A stretch of 18,176 bases of DNA, from NCBI GenBank assembly GCA_036446455.1, contig JAZFSZ010000142.1, positions 1 to 18,176 of the forward strand, given 5' to 3'. The position numbers were made by a program, and so were the translations under genes. The notes under the pieces were generated by a model, which did no database searches, had not been told where the DNA came from, and saw only the letters and a program-made list of their open reading frames with translations. This stretch comes from JAZFSZ01 sp036446455. Lineage in GTDB: Bacteria > Pseudomonadota > Gammaproteobacteria > Acidiferrobacterales > JAJDNE01. Positions 1 through 7,883 of this stretch are shown in pieces; the stretch's first letter is position 1; each line of letters starts with the position of its first letter.

Positions 1-1500
1 GGCCTGATTGGCGCGAATGGCTGCGGCAAATCAACCTTTATGAAAATTCTTGGTGGTGAACTGGAACCCAGCTCCGGCAGTGTTTCGACTGATAGCAATG
101 AACGCGTTGGCAAACTGAAACAGGACCAGTTTGCCTTTGAGGAGTACACCGTGATCGACACGGTGATCATGGGTCACGAAGAACTATGGGATGTAAAAGC
201 GGAACGGGTCCGTATCTATTCGTTACCTGAGATGAGTGAGGGAGATGGCATCAAGGTTGCAGAACTTGAGATCCGGTTTGGCGAGCTTGACGGTTATACG
301 GCCGAGTCCCGCGCCGGTGAATTGTTGCTAGGCCTCGATATTCCGCTGGCGCAACACAATGGCCCCATGAGTGCGGTGGCGCCGGGCTGGAAACTGCGCG
401 TATTACTGGCGCAAGCACTGTTTGCAGAACCAGACATCATGTTGCTTGACGAACCCACCAACAACCTCGACATCAATGCGATTCGCTGGCTGGAAAATGT
501 ACTCAATGAACGTAACAGCACCATGATTATCATTTCCCATGACCGCCATTTTCTAAACAGCGTATGTACCCATATGGCAGACCTCGACTACGGCGAATTA
601 CGCATGTACCCGGGTAACTATGACGAATATATGACCGCGGCATCACAGGTCCGTGAACGCATGTATGCCAATAACGCCAAGAAGAAGGCGCAAATCGCCG
701 AACTGCAGACGTTTGTCAGTCGTTTCTCCGCCAATGCCTCCAAGGCACGACAGGCCACATCGCGCGCAAGGCAGATTGAAAAAATAAAACTGGAAGAGGT
801 GAAACCATCCAGCCGGCAGAATCCATATATTCGCTTTGAACAGGAAAAAAAGCTGCATCGCCAGTCACTGGAAGTCGAAGATCTCGCTAACGGTTACGAT
901 GAACCACTGTTCGAGGATTTTTCACTCACCGTTGAAGTAGGAGAGCGCATCGCCATTATTGGTGCCAATGGCGTTGGCAAAACAACATTGTTAAGAAGCC
1001 TGACTGGAGACAAGGCTCCTACTCACGGCACCGTGAAGTGGTCGGAGAATGCGAACATTGGTTACTACGCACAGGACCACGCCGCGGATTTCGACAAAGA
1101 CATGAACTTGATGGAATGGATGCAGCAGTGGCGACAAGACAGTGATGACGATCAAGTCATTCGCGCCACACTCGGTCGGCTACTCTTCTCGCAAGATGAA
1201 ATCAAGAAATCGGTCAAAGTCATTTCGGGCGGCGAACAGGGAAGAATGTTGTTTGGGAAACTGATGCTTCAATCACCGAATATCCTCTTGCTCGATGAAC
1301 CCACGAACCATCTCGATATGGAATCCATAGAGTCGCTTAATCTGGCGCTGGAGAATTACCCGGGCACGCTATTTTTTGTCAGCCACGATCGCGAGTTCGT
1401 GTCATCATTGGCAACACGCATCATTGAGATCAAGAAGGATGGCGTTATCGACTTCGGTGGCGACTATGAAGATTATTTGCGCAGTCAGGGCGCGGCCTGA
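1..1500 (+). CDS. ybiT: ABC-F ATPase YbiT (5' truncated by window edge)
   Basis: Soluble ABC-F protein with two ATP-binding cassettes. ABC-F proteins act on ribosomes rather than in membrane transport, and YbiT is one of the four Escherichia coli paralogues. The frame is open from base 1 and begins inside Walker A of the first cassette (GANGCGKST), so about 30 N-terminal residues lie outside; 499 residues are visible. The first cassette has a degenerate signature (VAPGWKLRV) followed by Walker B MLLDEPTNNLD and switch ISHDRHF. A charged linker follows (roughly residues 210-285), then a second Walker A (GANGVGKTT), a full signature (ISGGEQGRM) and LLLDEPTNHLD. The odd first signature is normal for YbiT and is not damage. 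It converges on the amidohydrolase-like gene with a 23-base gap and no clear terminator between them. Confidence 0.95.
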   Translation, partial: GLIGANGCGKSTFMKILGGELEPSSGSVSTDSNERVGKLKQDQFAFEEYTVIDTVIMGHEELWDVKAERVRIYSLPEMSEGDGIKVAELEIRFGELDGYTAESRAGELLLGLDIPLAQHNGPMSAVAPGWKLRVLLAQALFAEPDIMLLDEPTNNLDINAIRWLENVLNERNSTMIIISHDRHFLNSVCTHMADLDYGELRMYPGNYDEYMTAASQVRERMYANNAKKKAQIAELQTFVSRFSANASKARQATSRARQIEKIKLEEVKPSSRQNPYIRFEQEKKLHRQSLEVEDLANGYDEPLFEDFSLTVEVGERIAIIGANGVGKTTLLRSLTGDKAPTHGTVKWSENANIGYYAQDHAADFDKDMNLMEWMQQWRQDSDDDQVIRATLGRLLFSQDEIKKSVKVISGGEQGRMLFGKLMLQSPNILLLDEPTNHLDMESIESLNLALENYPGTLFFVSHDREFVSSLATRIIEIKKDGVIDFGGDYEDYLRSQGAA

Positions 1501-1523
1501 AATGACAACTGGGATACAGTTTT

Positions 1524-2456
1524 CTATTTCCAGCCGCTCCTGCGATTTACCACAGGCGTTTGGATCACGCCGTTATCGAGCCCAAACAGAGTGAGGCCAT
1601 TGACGTAAGCAATTTTTTCGGCCAGTTCCGGTGGCAAATCCTTTAACCAACCGCGATATCGGCTTAGATACGTTCGAAACTGATACCAGTACTTGCTGGA
1701 GTAAGTGCCACTGCCCAGCAAAAAACGGTCAGGATGACTTGCCATCAATTCACGCCACTGCGAGTCTAGTTTTCCCCGTGGAGCAACATCACCGCGGTGC
1801 GAGATCTCGACCCACAAATTTTTATAACGATAGAGCAGCTTGTTGATGGTTTCCGGTTTGGTGAACATACCCGCGTGAGCCCATAGAATTCGCACCGACG
1901 GGTCAAGCATAATTAACTGACGTAAGGCCTGCGGATCAGAGCGTGCGTGCAATACAAGATGGTGCTCAACCGCGAGATCCACCATGCGTTTCACTACCGG
2001 AGTATTGACCTGGCCATCAATCAGAAAAAATTCGCCGATACCGCGATAGGGGCGGTTACGTATTTCCGTTTCGATGTATTTTATGATCTCGGGATTGTTA
2101 AACCAGGTGTACCGATCCTCGCGGGAAAAACCCGGGACCAGCATCGGAATCACGCGTTGCGGATCCTCTCGCTTTAATTTCCATGTTCCTTCGTTAGGCG
2201 TGCTGCCAACCAGCAACCATGGCACATTGAGTTCATCCGCAGCTTTAATAACGGCCTTTGCCGAGACCTGTTGCCAGGAGTTGTCGTTATAGTGGACCTG
2301 GGCATCAAAAATTGGTGGGTAATACGTCGGCGTATATAACGCGATCGCAACGAGCGCCAGGGGCAGGCTAACAAAAACCAGTGCGCGCCCGACCCGGGTA
2401 CGAGTGAACAGCTGGGCAATTATTCTCAACCACCGAGATATTTGTACCGTGTCCAA
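1524..2456 (-). CDS. Membrane-anchored amidohydrolase-like (TIM-barrel) protein, metal ligands altered
   Basis: Resembles the amidohydrolase-2 family of metal-dependent TIM-barrel hydrolases; substrate unknown. I place the start at a TTG at 2454-2456 because AGGGAG lies 7 bases upstream. This gives 310 residues with a short cytoplasmic stretch and one membrane helix (about 24-43), so the barrel is probably periplasmic. An in-frame GTG at 2657 would add 67 residues but has no ribosome binding site. Two usual ligands are replaced. The first His of the DxHxH motif is Gln (FDAQVHY, about residue 53), and the Asp of the GSD/GTD motif is Gly (LLGSGTY, about residue 250). The His in LVLHAR (about 170) and in WAHAGM (about 194) remain. 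It may be a non-catalytic relative or an enzyme with altered metal binding. It lies downstream of the YugP-like protease on the same strand. Confidence 0.72.
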   Translation of the reverse strand: MDTVQISRWLRIIAQLFTRTRVGRALVFVSLPLALVAIALYTPTYYPPIFDAQVHYNDNSWQQVSAKAVIKAADELNVPWLLVGSTPNEGTWKLKREDPQRVIPMLVPGFSREDRYTWFNNPEIIKYIETEIRNRPYRGIGEFFLIDGQVNTPVVKRMVDLAVEHHLVLHARSDPQALRQLIMLDPSVRILWAHAGMFTKPETINKLLYRYKNLWVEISHRGDVAPRGKLDSQWRELMASHPDRFLLGSGTYSSKYWYQFRTYLSRYRGWLKDLPPELAEKIAYVNGLTLFGLDNGVIQTPVVNRRSGWK

Positions 2457-2702
2457 ATACTGGCTCCCTGGTAGTAGAACCAGTTCAAATCTTAACGCCA
2501 AAAAGCGATCGATGGATAGCAATCGCTGCAAGGCACTGAGATTATATTTGAGTGGCTTTAAAAATAGTATTGACCGCCGGTTATTCATTACAATATATAG
2601 TGAATTGGCCGGCCCAAAGAGAACTGAAATCCGTGGCAACACTTTGCGATCTCGCACTTTGCCAAACGGACCGGGAACACCGTTTTCTTCCCAAATTTGT
2701 TG

Positions 2703-3398
2703 TTAACGTCTCAGGATCGCGATCCAACGATATAAATTTAGCAGGCTCGCCAGGGACCCGGCGATATAGGTGAAGGCAGCGGCTTTCAATATTTTGTGGG
2801 CATGGTACGACTGGCCCTCCGAGATATATTCCCCCGACTGCAAAAGTGGTAAAGCCCTGCCGAAACTGGCATTCCATTCGACTGGCAATGTTATTAAGTG
2901 TGTCAGTGTGCCAAAGGCGATACCCGAGATGCCTAACATAAAAACCAGCCCGCCCAACGTCGGCGAACGCGAAACCAGCGCCAATAAGGGCACGGCCATA
3001 ATGGCGGCACTGCCGATTTTTTCGGTAAAACGCGAGATAGTAACCAGTGAATGGCGCAGTTTAAAAATACGGTAGCCCGAAGCATGCTGCATGGCATGCC
3101 CCACTTCATGCGCGGCAATCGTGATTGCTGTCAGCGATTTACCGTTGAAATTATCAGGCGACAAACGCACTGCCCTGGCCACTGGATCATAGTGGTCCTG
3201 ACCGGGATCGGCCTGCTCCACCGAGACACCTTCGATCTTCAGGTGCTCCAGCAAATGCACCGCAAGTTCACCACCGGTTCCCGGAAATAAATCGCCTGGA
3301 GATTCGTACTTTCTTAGTACGCGTGTCACCCAATAGTTGGGCAACCACATCAGCGCCGCCACCAGAACCACGGCGAGGATTATTAACAATATGTGCAT
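2703..3398 (-). CDS. YugP-type neutral zinc metallopeptidase, membrane-bound
   Basis: A 231-residue integral membrane protein of the YugP / neutral zinc metallopeptidase family (Zn_peptidase_2). Physiological substrates of this family are poorly known. The zinc motif HEVGH is at residues 97-101, with a likely third ligand at Glu174 in PVEWNAS, a spacing typical of the family. Membrane segments are seen at the N-terminus (about 2-22), around 130-168 and near the C-terminus. Length matches the usual 220-235 residues. The ATG at 3396-3398 has a modest AGGT a few bases upstream. The amidohydrolase-like gene follows on the same strand after about 246 bases, so cotranscription is possible but not shown. 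Confidence 0.9.
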   Translation of the reverse strand: MHILLIILAVVLVAALMWLPNYWVTRVLRKYESPGDLFPGTGGELAVHLLEHLKIEGVSVEQADPGQDHYDPVARAVRLSPDNFNGKSLTAITIAAHEVGHAMQHASGYRIFKLRHSLVTISRFTEKIGSAAIMAVPLLALVSRSPTLGGLVFMLGISGIAFGTLTHLITLPVEWNASFGRALPLLQSGEYISEGQSYHAHKILKAAAFTYIAGSLASLLNLYRWIAILRR

Positions 3399-3441
3399 GA
3401 GACCTGGTTGGATTCAACTCGATTGAATATTTGATACAACC

Positions 3442-3681
3442 CTATTGTGAAAGAATCCAGCCGCGCGCACCATTCCGGATAAGGCCGAAGTAATTTACGG
3501 TTATTGTTGATCGCGGCTCCTTATTAAGTTCATCCAGCGTGAAAAAATGCTGAAAACAATGTGATTTATCAAAATCGGCTGGATATTCATCATTACTGGA
3601 TTTGCCCTCAGCCTCTAATTGATTCCAACCACGCTTGCGAAGGACGCCATTGTATAAGAAGGTGATGTTGCACCGGAATTT
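3442..3681 (-). pseudogene. Possible gene remnant: 79 open codons without a start
   Basis: On the minus strand, 79 sense codons run from just after a double stop (TAG TGA) to a TAG at 3442-3444. No ATG, GTG or TTG occurs in frame. The translation has a protein-like composition (for example NGVLRKRGWNQLEAEG near the start and TVNYFGLIRNGARGW near the end). A different frame just upstream also reads plausibly (MWRRANFSEPNKLVKI), as if one frameshift separated them. I do not recognise the family. An open stretch of this length is not improbable by chance, so this is a tentative call. Confidence 0.25.
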
Positions 3682-4219
3682 TCACTAACTTATTTGGCTC
3701 ACTAAAATTTGCGCGGCGCCACATCACACCTTCACAATCGATTCTGGCGGGTTAATCGCAAAGTGGGTTCGGAAGCACGCAGCACACAGGTGATCCAGGA
3801 TGTGGGCGCGCTGCAAAAATAGCTTACTTCAATCCAGCATCGACTTCGGGCGTGGGGGGAACTTGACATATTCACAATTTCTTCGATATTTAAAACCAGA
3901 ATTTTCTGTTATGCACAATCTACCTGTAGTAGCAAGCACTAGGGCGGTTTTCCCGCAATTATGCAGATATAGCGTCTTCTGTATTTACCAATTGCCGCTT
4001 ATCTGAAGCTAAAAATAATTTATCCCTTAAATCGCGCTAACCCCTGATATTTATACATTTTAGTATATTAGCTATTAATTATATATCCATTACGATGTTG
4101 TATTTGTTGGCCAGAACAGATATTAAGTGTTTCGGCGAAAAAAATAGTTACCTATAAATACAAGACCAACTATTTAACTCGGCCTTTAAATAATTAATAA
4201 ATCTAGATGATCATCACAT

Positions 4220-4225
4220 AGGAGA
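4220..4225 (+). promoter_or_regulatory. Ribosome binding site of the YeiH-like gene
   Basis: AGGAGA sits 8 bases before the ATG at 4234 and fixes this start. The upstream 200 bases are AT-rich and probably contain the promoter, but no well-spaced -35/-10 pair stands out. Confidence 0.7.
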
Positions 4226-4233
4226 ACACAACG

Positions 4234-5817
4234 ATGGTGTATACAAAAAAATCACCCGCGTTGCTCATTATTGGTCTGATCATGCTGGCGATCTGGTATA
4301 TGGGATCCACCGGCATGCTGAGCGGCTACATTGAGCATCTCGCAGCAGGGAAGAAATACAAGTATCTCGGGGAGATCAATACCATAGCTTTGTACTTTGG
4401 TGCCATTGCAGCCGTCTTTGGTGCCTGGCAATTATTTGGCAGCCATAAAGAGGGCGAATTCGACTACTATACATCCACCCTCGCTGGCGGCATGTTCATC
4501 ATGCTCATTGCCATGCTGGTTCGCTGGTTTGTTGCGCCGGAAGTTGCCGTGATCAGTATGTCCATGGGCAAAGTCGGTGATACTGGTAAATACATTCACA
4601 AACTGCTCGGATTGAACTATATCGTGATTGGTATTGTCGCCGGCATCATCGCTGTGAACGTATTCACAATACCGGGCTGGGCACAAAACGGTGTTCGCCT
4701 GGCACGCCTGGGCCTGAAGACCGGTGTGATTCTGCTGGGCACCCTCTACTCTGCGGCCGAGCTGAAGAATCTGGGTGGTATTTCCATCGTCATGATCGGC
4801 TTCTTCGTACTGGGTTCCGTCGGCCTGGTGCTCTGGCTGGGTGCACGTCGTAACATCCCGAACTCCATGGCCGGCGTACTTTCCGCCGGTATGGGTGTCT
4901 GCGGTGTGTCCGCGGCCGTGGCAGCGGCGCCGGTAGTGCAAGCCAAGTCGGTAGAAATCGCATACACTATTGGTACCATCCTGCTCTGGGGTGTTGGCTG
5001 TATGTTCCTGGTCCCGGTCATTGGTAATTTGCTCGACATGAGCTACCTGCAGTTTGGTGCATGGGCCGGTACCGGTATTCTGAACTCGGCACAGGTTGCC
5101 GGTGCAGCACTGGCCTACCAGCCTGATGGCATCGAGACCCTGAAGGTTGCTGAAATCTTCAACATCACTCGCGTACTGATTCTGCCAATCATCGTAATCT
5201 GGCTGGCTCTCTGGTATGTGAGGCGTGAAGACAGCATGACCGAGCGCGTCAATATCGGTCAGGTGATTGTGGCCAAGTTCCCGTTATTTGTACTCGGCTT
5301 CATCCTGATGTTTGCCCTGTCCACCACTGGTATCTTCGCTCCGGCCAATCATTACAAGGGTAAGTACTTTGGCAACACAAAGGAAACTAACTTTAAGGAG
5401 AAGAAACTGCTGAAGAGTGATCAAATCGCTACCCTGCAGGCCGAGTTCGACAAGATCAAACCGGCTGGCCAAATGGCAGCGGTACAGCGCCTGATAGACA
5501 ACCGCAAGATCATGTCCGATGCAGACGATACTTCTGTTCGTGGTCTGGTAAACTCCAGGGTCCTGTCCAAGAAAGCCAATAAGGTCCTGAAGAAAGCGCA
5601 TAAAGCCGTGCGTCACACTGCGCCGAAGATTAAAGCCTTCCGTAAGTGGATCACCTGGCTATTTGCCTTCGGACTAGTCGGCCTGGGTATGCAAATCACC
5701 ATAGCGTCCATGAAGCAAGCGGGTGGTCAGCCTGCCGTGATCGGCGGAATCGTCGGCTTTATTAAAGCCGCGGCTTCGCTGGTGGTCGTTATATTTCTTA
5801 TTCAAGACAAGATCTAG
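4234..5817 (+). CDS. YeiH-family putative sulfate exporter with large soluble insert
   Basis: A 527-residue polytopic membrane protein of the YeiH / putative sulfate exporter family (Cons_hypoth698). The family name is largely predictive, so substrate and direction are not certain. About ten or more hydrophobic helices are visible. The family core GMGVCGVSAAVAAAP is at residues 219-233 and GTGILNSAQVAGAA at 279-292. YeiH of E. coli is about 350 residues. This version has an extra N-terminal pair of helices and a charged, lysine-rich, helix-forming insert at about 370-472, between the penultimate membrane blocks. The ATG has a strong ribosome binding site. The stop codon overlaps the AGGAGGT that precedes a 39-codon gene, so the two are almost certainly cotranscribed, and a strong terminator follows. 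In sulfur oxidisers such a protein could export sulfate, but that is inference. Confidence 0.85.
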   Translation: MVYTKKSPALLIIGLIMLAIWYMGSTGMLSGYIEHLAAGKKYKYLGEINTIALYFGAIAAVFGAWQLFGSHKEGEFDYYTSTLAGGMFIMLIAMLVRWFVAPEVAVISMSMGKVGDTGKYIHKLLGLNYIVIGIVAGIIAVNVFTIPGWAQNGVRLARLGLKTGVILLGTLYSAAELKNLGGISIVMIGFFVLGSVGLVLWLGARRNIPNSMAGVLSAGMGVCGVSAAVAAAPVVQAKSVEIAYTIGTILLWGVGCMFLVPVIGNLLDMSYLQFGAWAGTGILNSAQVAGAALAYQPDGIETLKVAEIFNITRVLILPIIVIWLALWYVRREDSMTERVNIGQVIVAKFPLFVLGFILMFALSTTGIFAPANHYKGKYFGNTKETNFKEKKLLKSDQIATLQAEFDKIKPAGQMAAVQRLIDNRKIMSDADDTSVRGLVNSRVLSKKANKVLKKAHKAVRHTAPKIKAFRKWITWLFAFGLVGLGMQITIASMKQAGGQPAVIGGIVGFIKAAASLVVVIFLIQDKI

Positions 5818-5828
5818 GAGGTCATAAA

Positions 5829-5948
5829 ATGGAAGAGAAATTTGATCGTGGTTCGACGCTGTCGATATTCAGCAGTGACCGCAGAGAAGACATCACGGCG
5901 TTGATTTTTGCGCTGACAATCGCCTTTGCCGTGTATGTCACTTACTGA
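5829..5948 (+). CDS. 39-residue single-helix membrane protein, transporter partner candidate
   Basis: A small gene 11 bases after the YeiH-like stop codon. AGGAGGT at 5816-5822 is a near-perfect ribosome binding site, 6 bases before the ATG. The product has a charged N-terminal half (MEEKFDRG, then SSDRREDIT) and one hydrophobic helix at the C-terminus (ALIFALTIAFAVYV). The likely topology is a single-pass inner-membrane miniprotein with its N-terminus in the cytoplasm. The strong translation signal, tight coupling and terminator right after it suggest a small accessory subunit of the transporter. By analogy, CydX and KdpF are tiny helices that stabilise large membrane complexes. I do not recognise a named family. 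That it is translated is well supported; its role is inference. Confidence 0.78.
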   Translation: MEEKFDRGSTLSIFSSDRREDITALIFALTIAFAVYVTY

Positions 5949-5971
5949 TAAACACAAGTAAGTTATAATTG

Positions 5972-6000
5972 GCGGCGCCCGGAATGCGGGCGCCGCTTTT
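5972..6000 (+). terminator. Rho-independent terminator after the transporter operon
   Basis: Perfect 10-bp GC-rich stem GCGGCGCCCG (5972-5981) / CGGGCGCCGC (5987-5996) with loop GAATG, followed by TTTTCTTTC. It ends the transporter/small-protein operon just before the universal stress gene. Confidence 0.93.
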
Positions 6001-6016
6001 CTTTCGATGGTGAATT

Positions 6017-6484
6017 ATGCAATCTGCAAATAATATTTTACTGGCCAGTCATGGCACTGACGGTGCACAAGCCGCCGAGCAGGAAGCTATCAAGCTGTGC
6101 AAGAAAGGGGGTCATCTGCATCACTTGATCGTGGTCCCCAAGGCACTGTGGCAGGGCATGACAGGTGACGACTGGCTGAACAATGGCTCAACCCGCGACA
6201 CATTCCGGCGCTATCTCGAGGACCAGTTGTCGCAGGAAGTGCAGGAAAACCAGAATCGGGTAAGCGCGGCAGCCGCAGCCAATGATCTGAATTACACAAC
6301 CGAGGTGATATTGGGTGAGCCGGAACAAGAGCTGATTAATGTCAGCCAGAAAGAGGCCTATGACCTGGTGGTCATGGGGTCTCCTCGCCCCAAAGGCAAA
6401 GCCGGCCTGCGGTCGCGTATGCTCACTAAATCCACCCGGGAGCTTTTAGTCCCGGTTATGATTGTTCCCTACCCCGATGAATGA
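6017..6484 (+). CDS. Universal stress protein (UspA family)
   Basis: A 155-residue single-domain cytoplasmic protein of the UspA fold. Family members bind ATP or act as stress regulators, but the specific role cannot be told from sequence. The N-terminal strand NILLASHGTDGAQAA and the C-terminal block DLVVMGSPRPKGKAG followed by STRELLVPVMIVPYP are characteristic. The G-x2-G-x9-G(S/T) ATP motif is only approximate here, so ATP binding is uncertain. The gene starts 20 bases after the preceding terminator, so it needs its own promoter, and the ribosome binding site is weak. Its end overlaps the next gene by 8 bases, implying translational coupling. Confidence 0.85.
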   Translation: MQSANNILLASHGTDGAQAAEQEAIKLCKKGGHLHHLIVVPKALWQGMTGDDWLNNGSTRDTFRRYLEDQLSQEVQENQNRVSAAAAANDLNYTTEVILGEPEQELINVSQKEAYDLVVMGSPRPKGKAGLRSRMLTKSTRELLVPVMIVPYPDE

Positions 6485-7088
6485 CATGGCCACACCGGAC
6501 GTCACGGAAGATTCGGCCTGGGCGGGCATCAATACGCCTCTTTCCGTAGAGCAGCTGACAGAGTTCTGCCGTGATGTGGAGCGCCTGTTTCGTATCAACC
6601 CAATGCTTGAATTCAAATCGTTCAAGTCCCTAGGGGAAAAGCGATACACCATGAGTGGTCGCAACCTCAGTCAGAAACCACCGTTTGAATTTGATGTTAC
6701 CTTCAAGGTATCGCACCTGTCCGACGGTCTCCAGATCGACTACGAAAACGGCATTAAATCCGGCACAACGGTCAAAATCGAATCGTCAGAAATTGGGTCC
6801 AGGATGACGATTACCGAAACCTACGAGCGCATGCCAGCCGAGGAGCGGGAAAAACACCTGGGGGAGGTCGATAAAAGCCTGCTCAACTGGGCGGACTATC
6901 TGCAGCGCTTTCTGATCATGTGGAAGCGCTGGCACCGCCTGCGCCCCTGGCGCTGGTACATGCATCGTGTCTGGCAACCAATGAAACCCATCGGCCGACG
7001 TATTACTTATATCCTGCTGTGGATCAGCGTGGCGGAAGTCGCATTTATTGCCCTGGGTGCGGCGATCTGGTTCTCCGAATTCAGTTAA
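6477..7088 (+). CDS. SRPBCC/START-like protein with C-terminal membrane helix
   Basis: A protein of 203 residues from the ATG at 6477, or 200 from a second ATG at 6486. Neither start has a ribosome binding site, and both depend on ribosomes ending the upstream stress gene (8-base overlap with the first). The first ~145 residues look like an SRPBCC (polyketide cyclase/START-like) ligand-binding fold: a helical start (VEQLTEFCRDVERLFRIN), a run of beta-strands and a long amphipathic helix. A Trp/Arg-rich linker (RWHRLRPWRWYMHRVW) leads to one membrane helix near the C-terminus (about 177-198), so the soluble domain is probably tethered on the cytoplasmic side. Ligand unknown. The assignment rests on fold-like patterns, not on a catalytic motif. 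It converges on pdxH. Confidence 0.7.
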   Translation: MNDMATPDVTEDSAWAGINTPLSVEQLTEFCRDVERLFRINPMLEFKSFKSLGEKRYTMSGRNLSQKPPFEFDVTFKVSHLSDGLQIDYENGIKSGTTVKIESSEIGSRMTITETYERMPAEEREKHLGEVDKSLLNWADYLQRFLIMWKRWHRLRPWRWYMHRVWQPMKPIGRRITYILLWISVAEVAFIALGAAIWFSEFS

Positions 7089-7184
7089 ATCCTCAAAAAA
7101 GAACTTTGCTTACTAACCTGCCCCGACCACAATCGCTGGACCTAATAAAACCATCGATCGCAGTTTCTGCAATCGCGTAAAGTA

Positions 7185-7826
7185 TCAGGGGGCAAGGCGC
7201 GCAATCTGCCAATTGTCATCAGCGGAGGTGCGCGAATACACAAAACGATCGTGTAGCCGATTGTCACGACCCTGCCAGAATTCGATGGTATCCGGTACTA
7301 CACGATAGCCGCCCCAGAAGTCCGGCAAAGGTATTTCCCCTTTGGCGAACTTCTGTTTCATCTGCTCGAAGCTGGATTCGAGCATCGACCGCGAATTAAC
7401 CAGCTCACTTTGGGCAGATGCCCAGGCTCCGATCTGGCTGCCGCGGGACCGGGTGATAAAGTATTTTAGTGATTCCGCAGACGACACCTTCTTGGCGGTG
7501 CCGGTAATCTTGACCTGTCGCCCCAGAGGCACCCAGGCGAACAATAGCGAGACTTTCGGATTGGTCGCTATCTGCCTGGCCTTGCGGCTACCGTAATTGG
7601 TATAGAAAACGAAACCTTTTTCATCAAATATTTTCAGCAACACAGTCCGCAAACCGGGCTGGCCCTTACTATCGACCGTAGCCAGACTCATGGCACTGGG
7701 TTCAAAGATGCCGGACTCGACTGCCTGCCTATACCAGGCATCAAACTGATGCAACGGGTTTGGATCAAGATCGGACAGCGATAAACCCTTCTGGCCGTAC
7801 TGCTCACGTAATTCATTTATATTCAT
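7185..7826 (-). CDS. pdxH: Pyridoxamine 5'-phosphate oxidase PdxH
   Basis: An FMN-dependent cytoplasmic enzyme that oxidises pyridoxine or pyridoxamine 5'-phosphate to pyridoxal 5'-phosphate, the last step of B6 synthesis and salvage. The 213 residues match the family length. Hallmarks are RTVLLK (60-65), FYTNYGSRKARQ (74-85), a WVPLGRQV block (98-105), SRGSQIGAWASAQS (127-140), the WGGYRVVPDTIEFWQGR segment (171-187), and RLHDRF with the terminal RLAP. All substrate and FMN-contact blocks appear intact. The ATG at 7824-7826 has a weak purine-rich ribosome binding site. The O-methyltransferase lies 57 bases upstream on the same strand, possibly in one transcript. Confidence 0.97.
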   Translation of the reverse strand: MNINELREQYGQKGLSLSDLDPNPLHQFDAWYRQAVESGIFEPSAMSLATVDSKGQPGLRTVLLKIFDEKGFVFYTNYGSRKARQIATNPKVSLLFAWVPLGRQVKITGTAKKVSSAESLKYFITRSRGSQIGAWASAQSELVNSRSMLESSFEQMKQKFAKGEIPLPDFWGGYRVVPDTIEFWQGRDNRLHDRFVYSRTSADDNWQIARLAP

Positions 7827-7883
7827 TCAATCTTCTTTAGACGCAAAACCGGAATTGCGGACATGATACCGTTTTTAGCTTGA

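Larger units (their letters stand above)
3399..4233. other. 835-base stretch with no convincing gene
   Basis: This gap lies between the divergently oriented protease and YeiH-like genes. The left half (to about 3840) holds an open but start-less reading stretch on the minus strand (3442-3681) and coding-like fragments in other frames, which may be gene debris. The right half (from about 4000) is strongly AT-rich and is probably the upstream regulatory region of the transporter. A consensus TTGACA hexamer occurs at 3863-3868, but the matching -10 (GATATT, 16 bases on) is mediocre and 340 bases from the gene. No tRNA, riboswitch or terminator fold was recognised. Confidence 0.5.

Noticed and set aside
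361..400. Degenerate first ABC signature in YbiT as a possible inactivation
   Set aside because: VAPGWKLRV at this position is the normal YbiT form.
3863..3890. TTGACA hexamer as the promoter of the transporter
   Set aside because: The -10 at suitable spacing is weak, and the site is about 340 bases from the gene; recorded in the gap description only.
3800..4006. 68-codon plus-strand open frame upstream of the transporter
   Set aside because: The purine-rich AGG runs directly into the start codon, so it cannot serve as a ribosome binding site. Composition is not protein-like, and it lies in an AT-rich leader.
4432..4941. 169-codon minus-strand open frame inside the transporter
   Set aside because: It is a mirror of the YeiH-like coding frame, rich in His, Asp and Thr as expected from antisense of hydrophobic codons.
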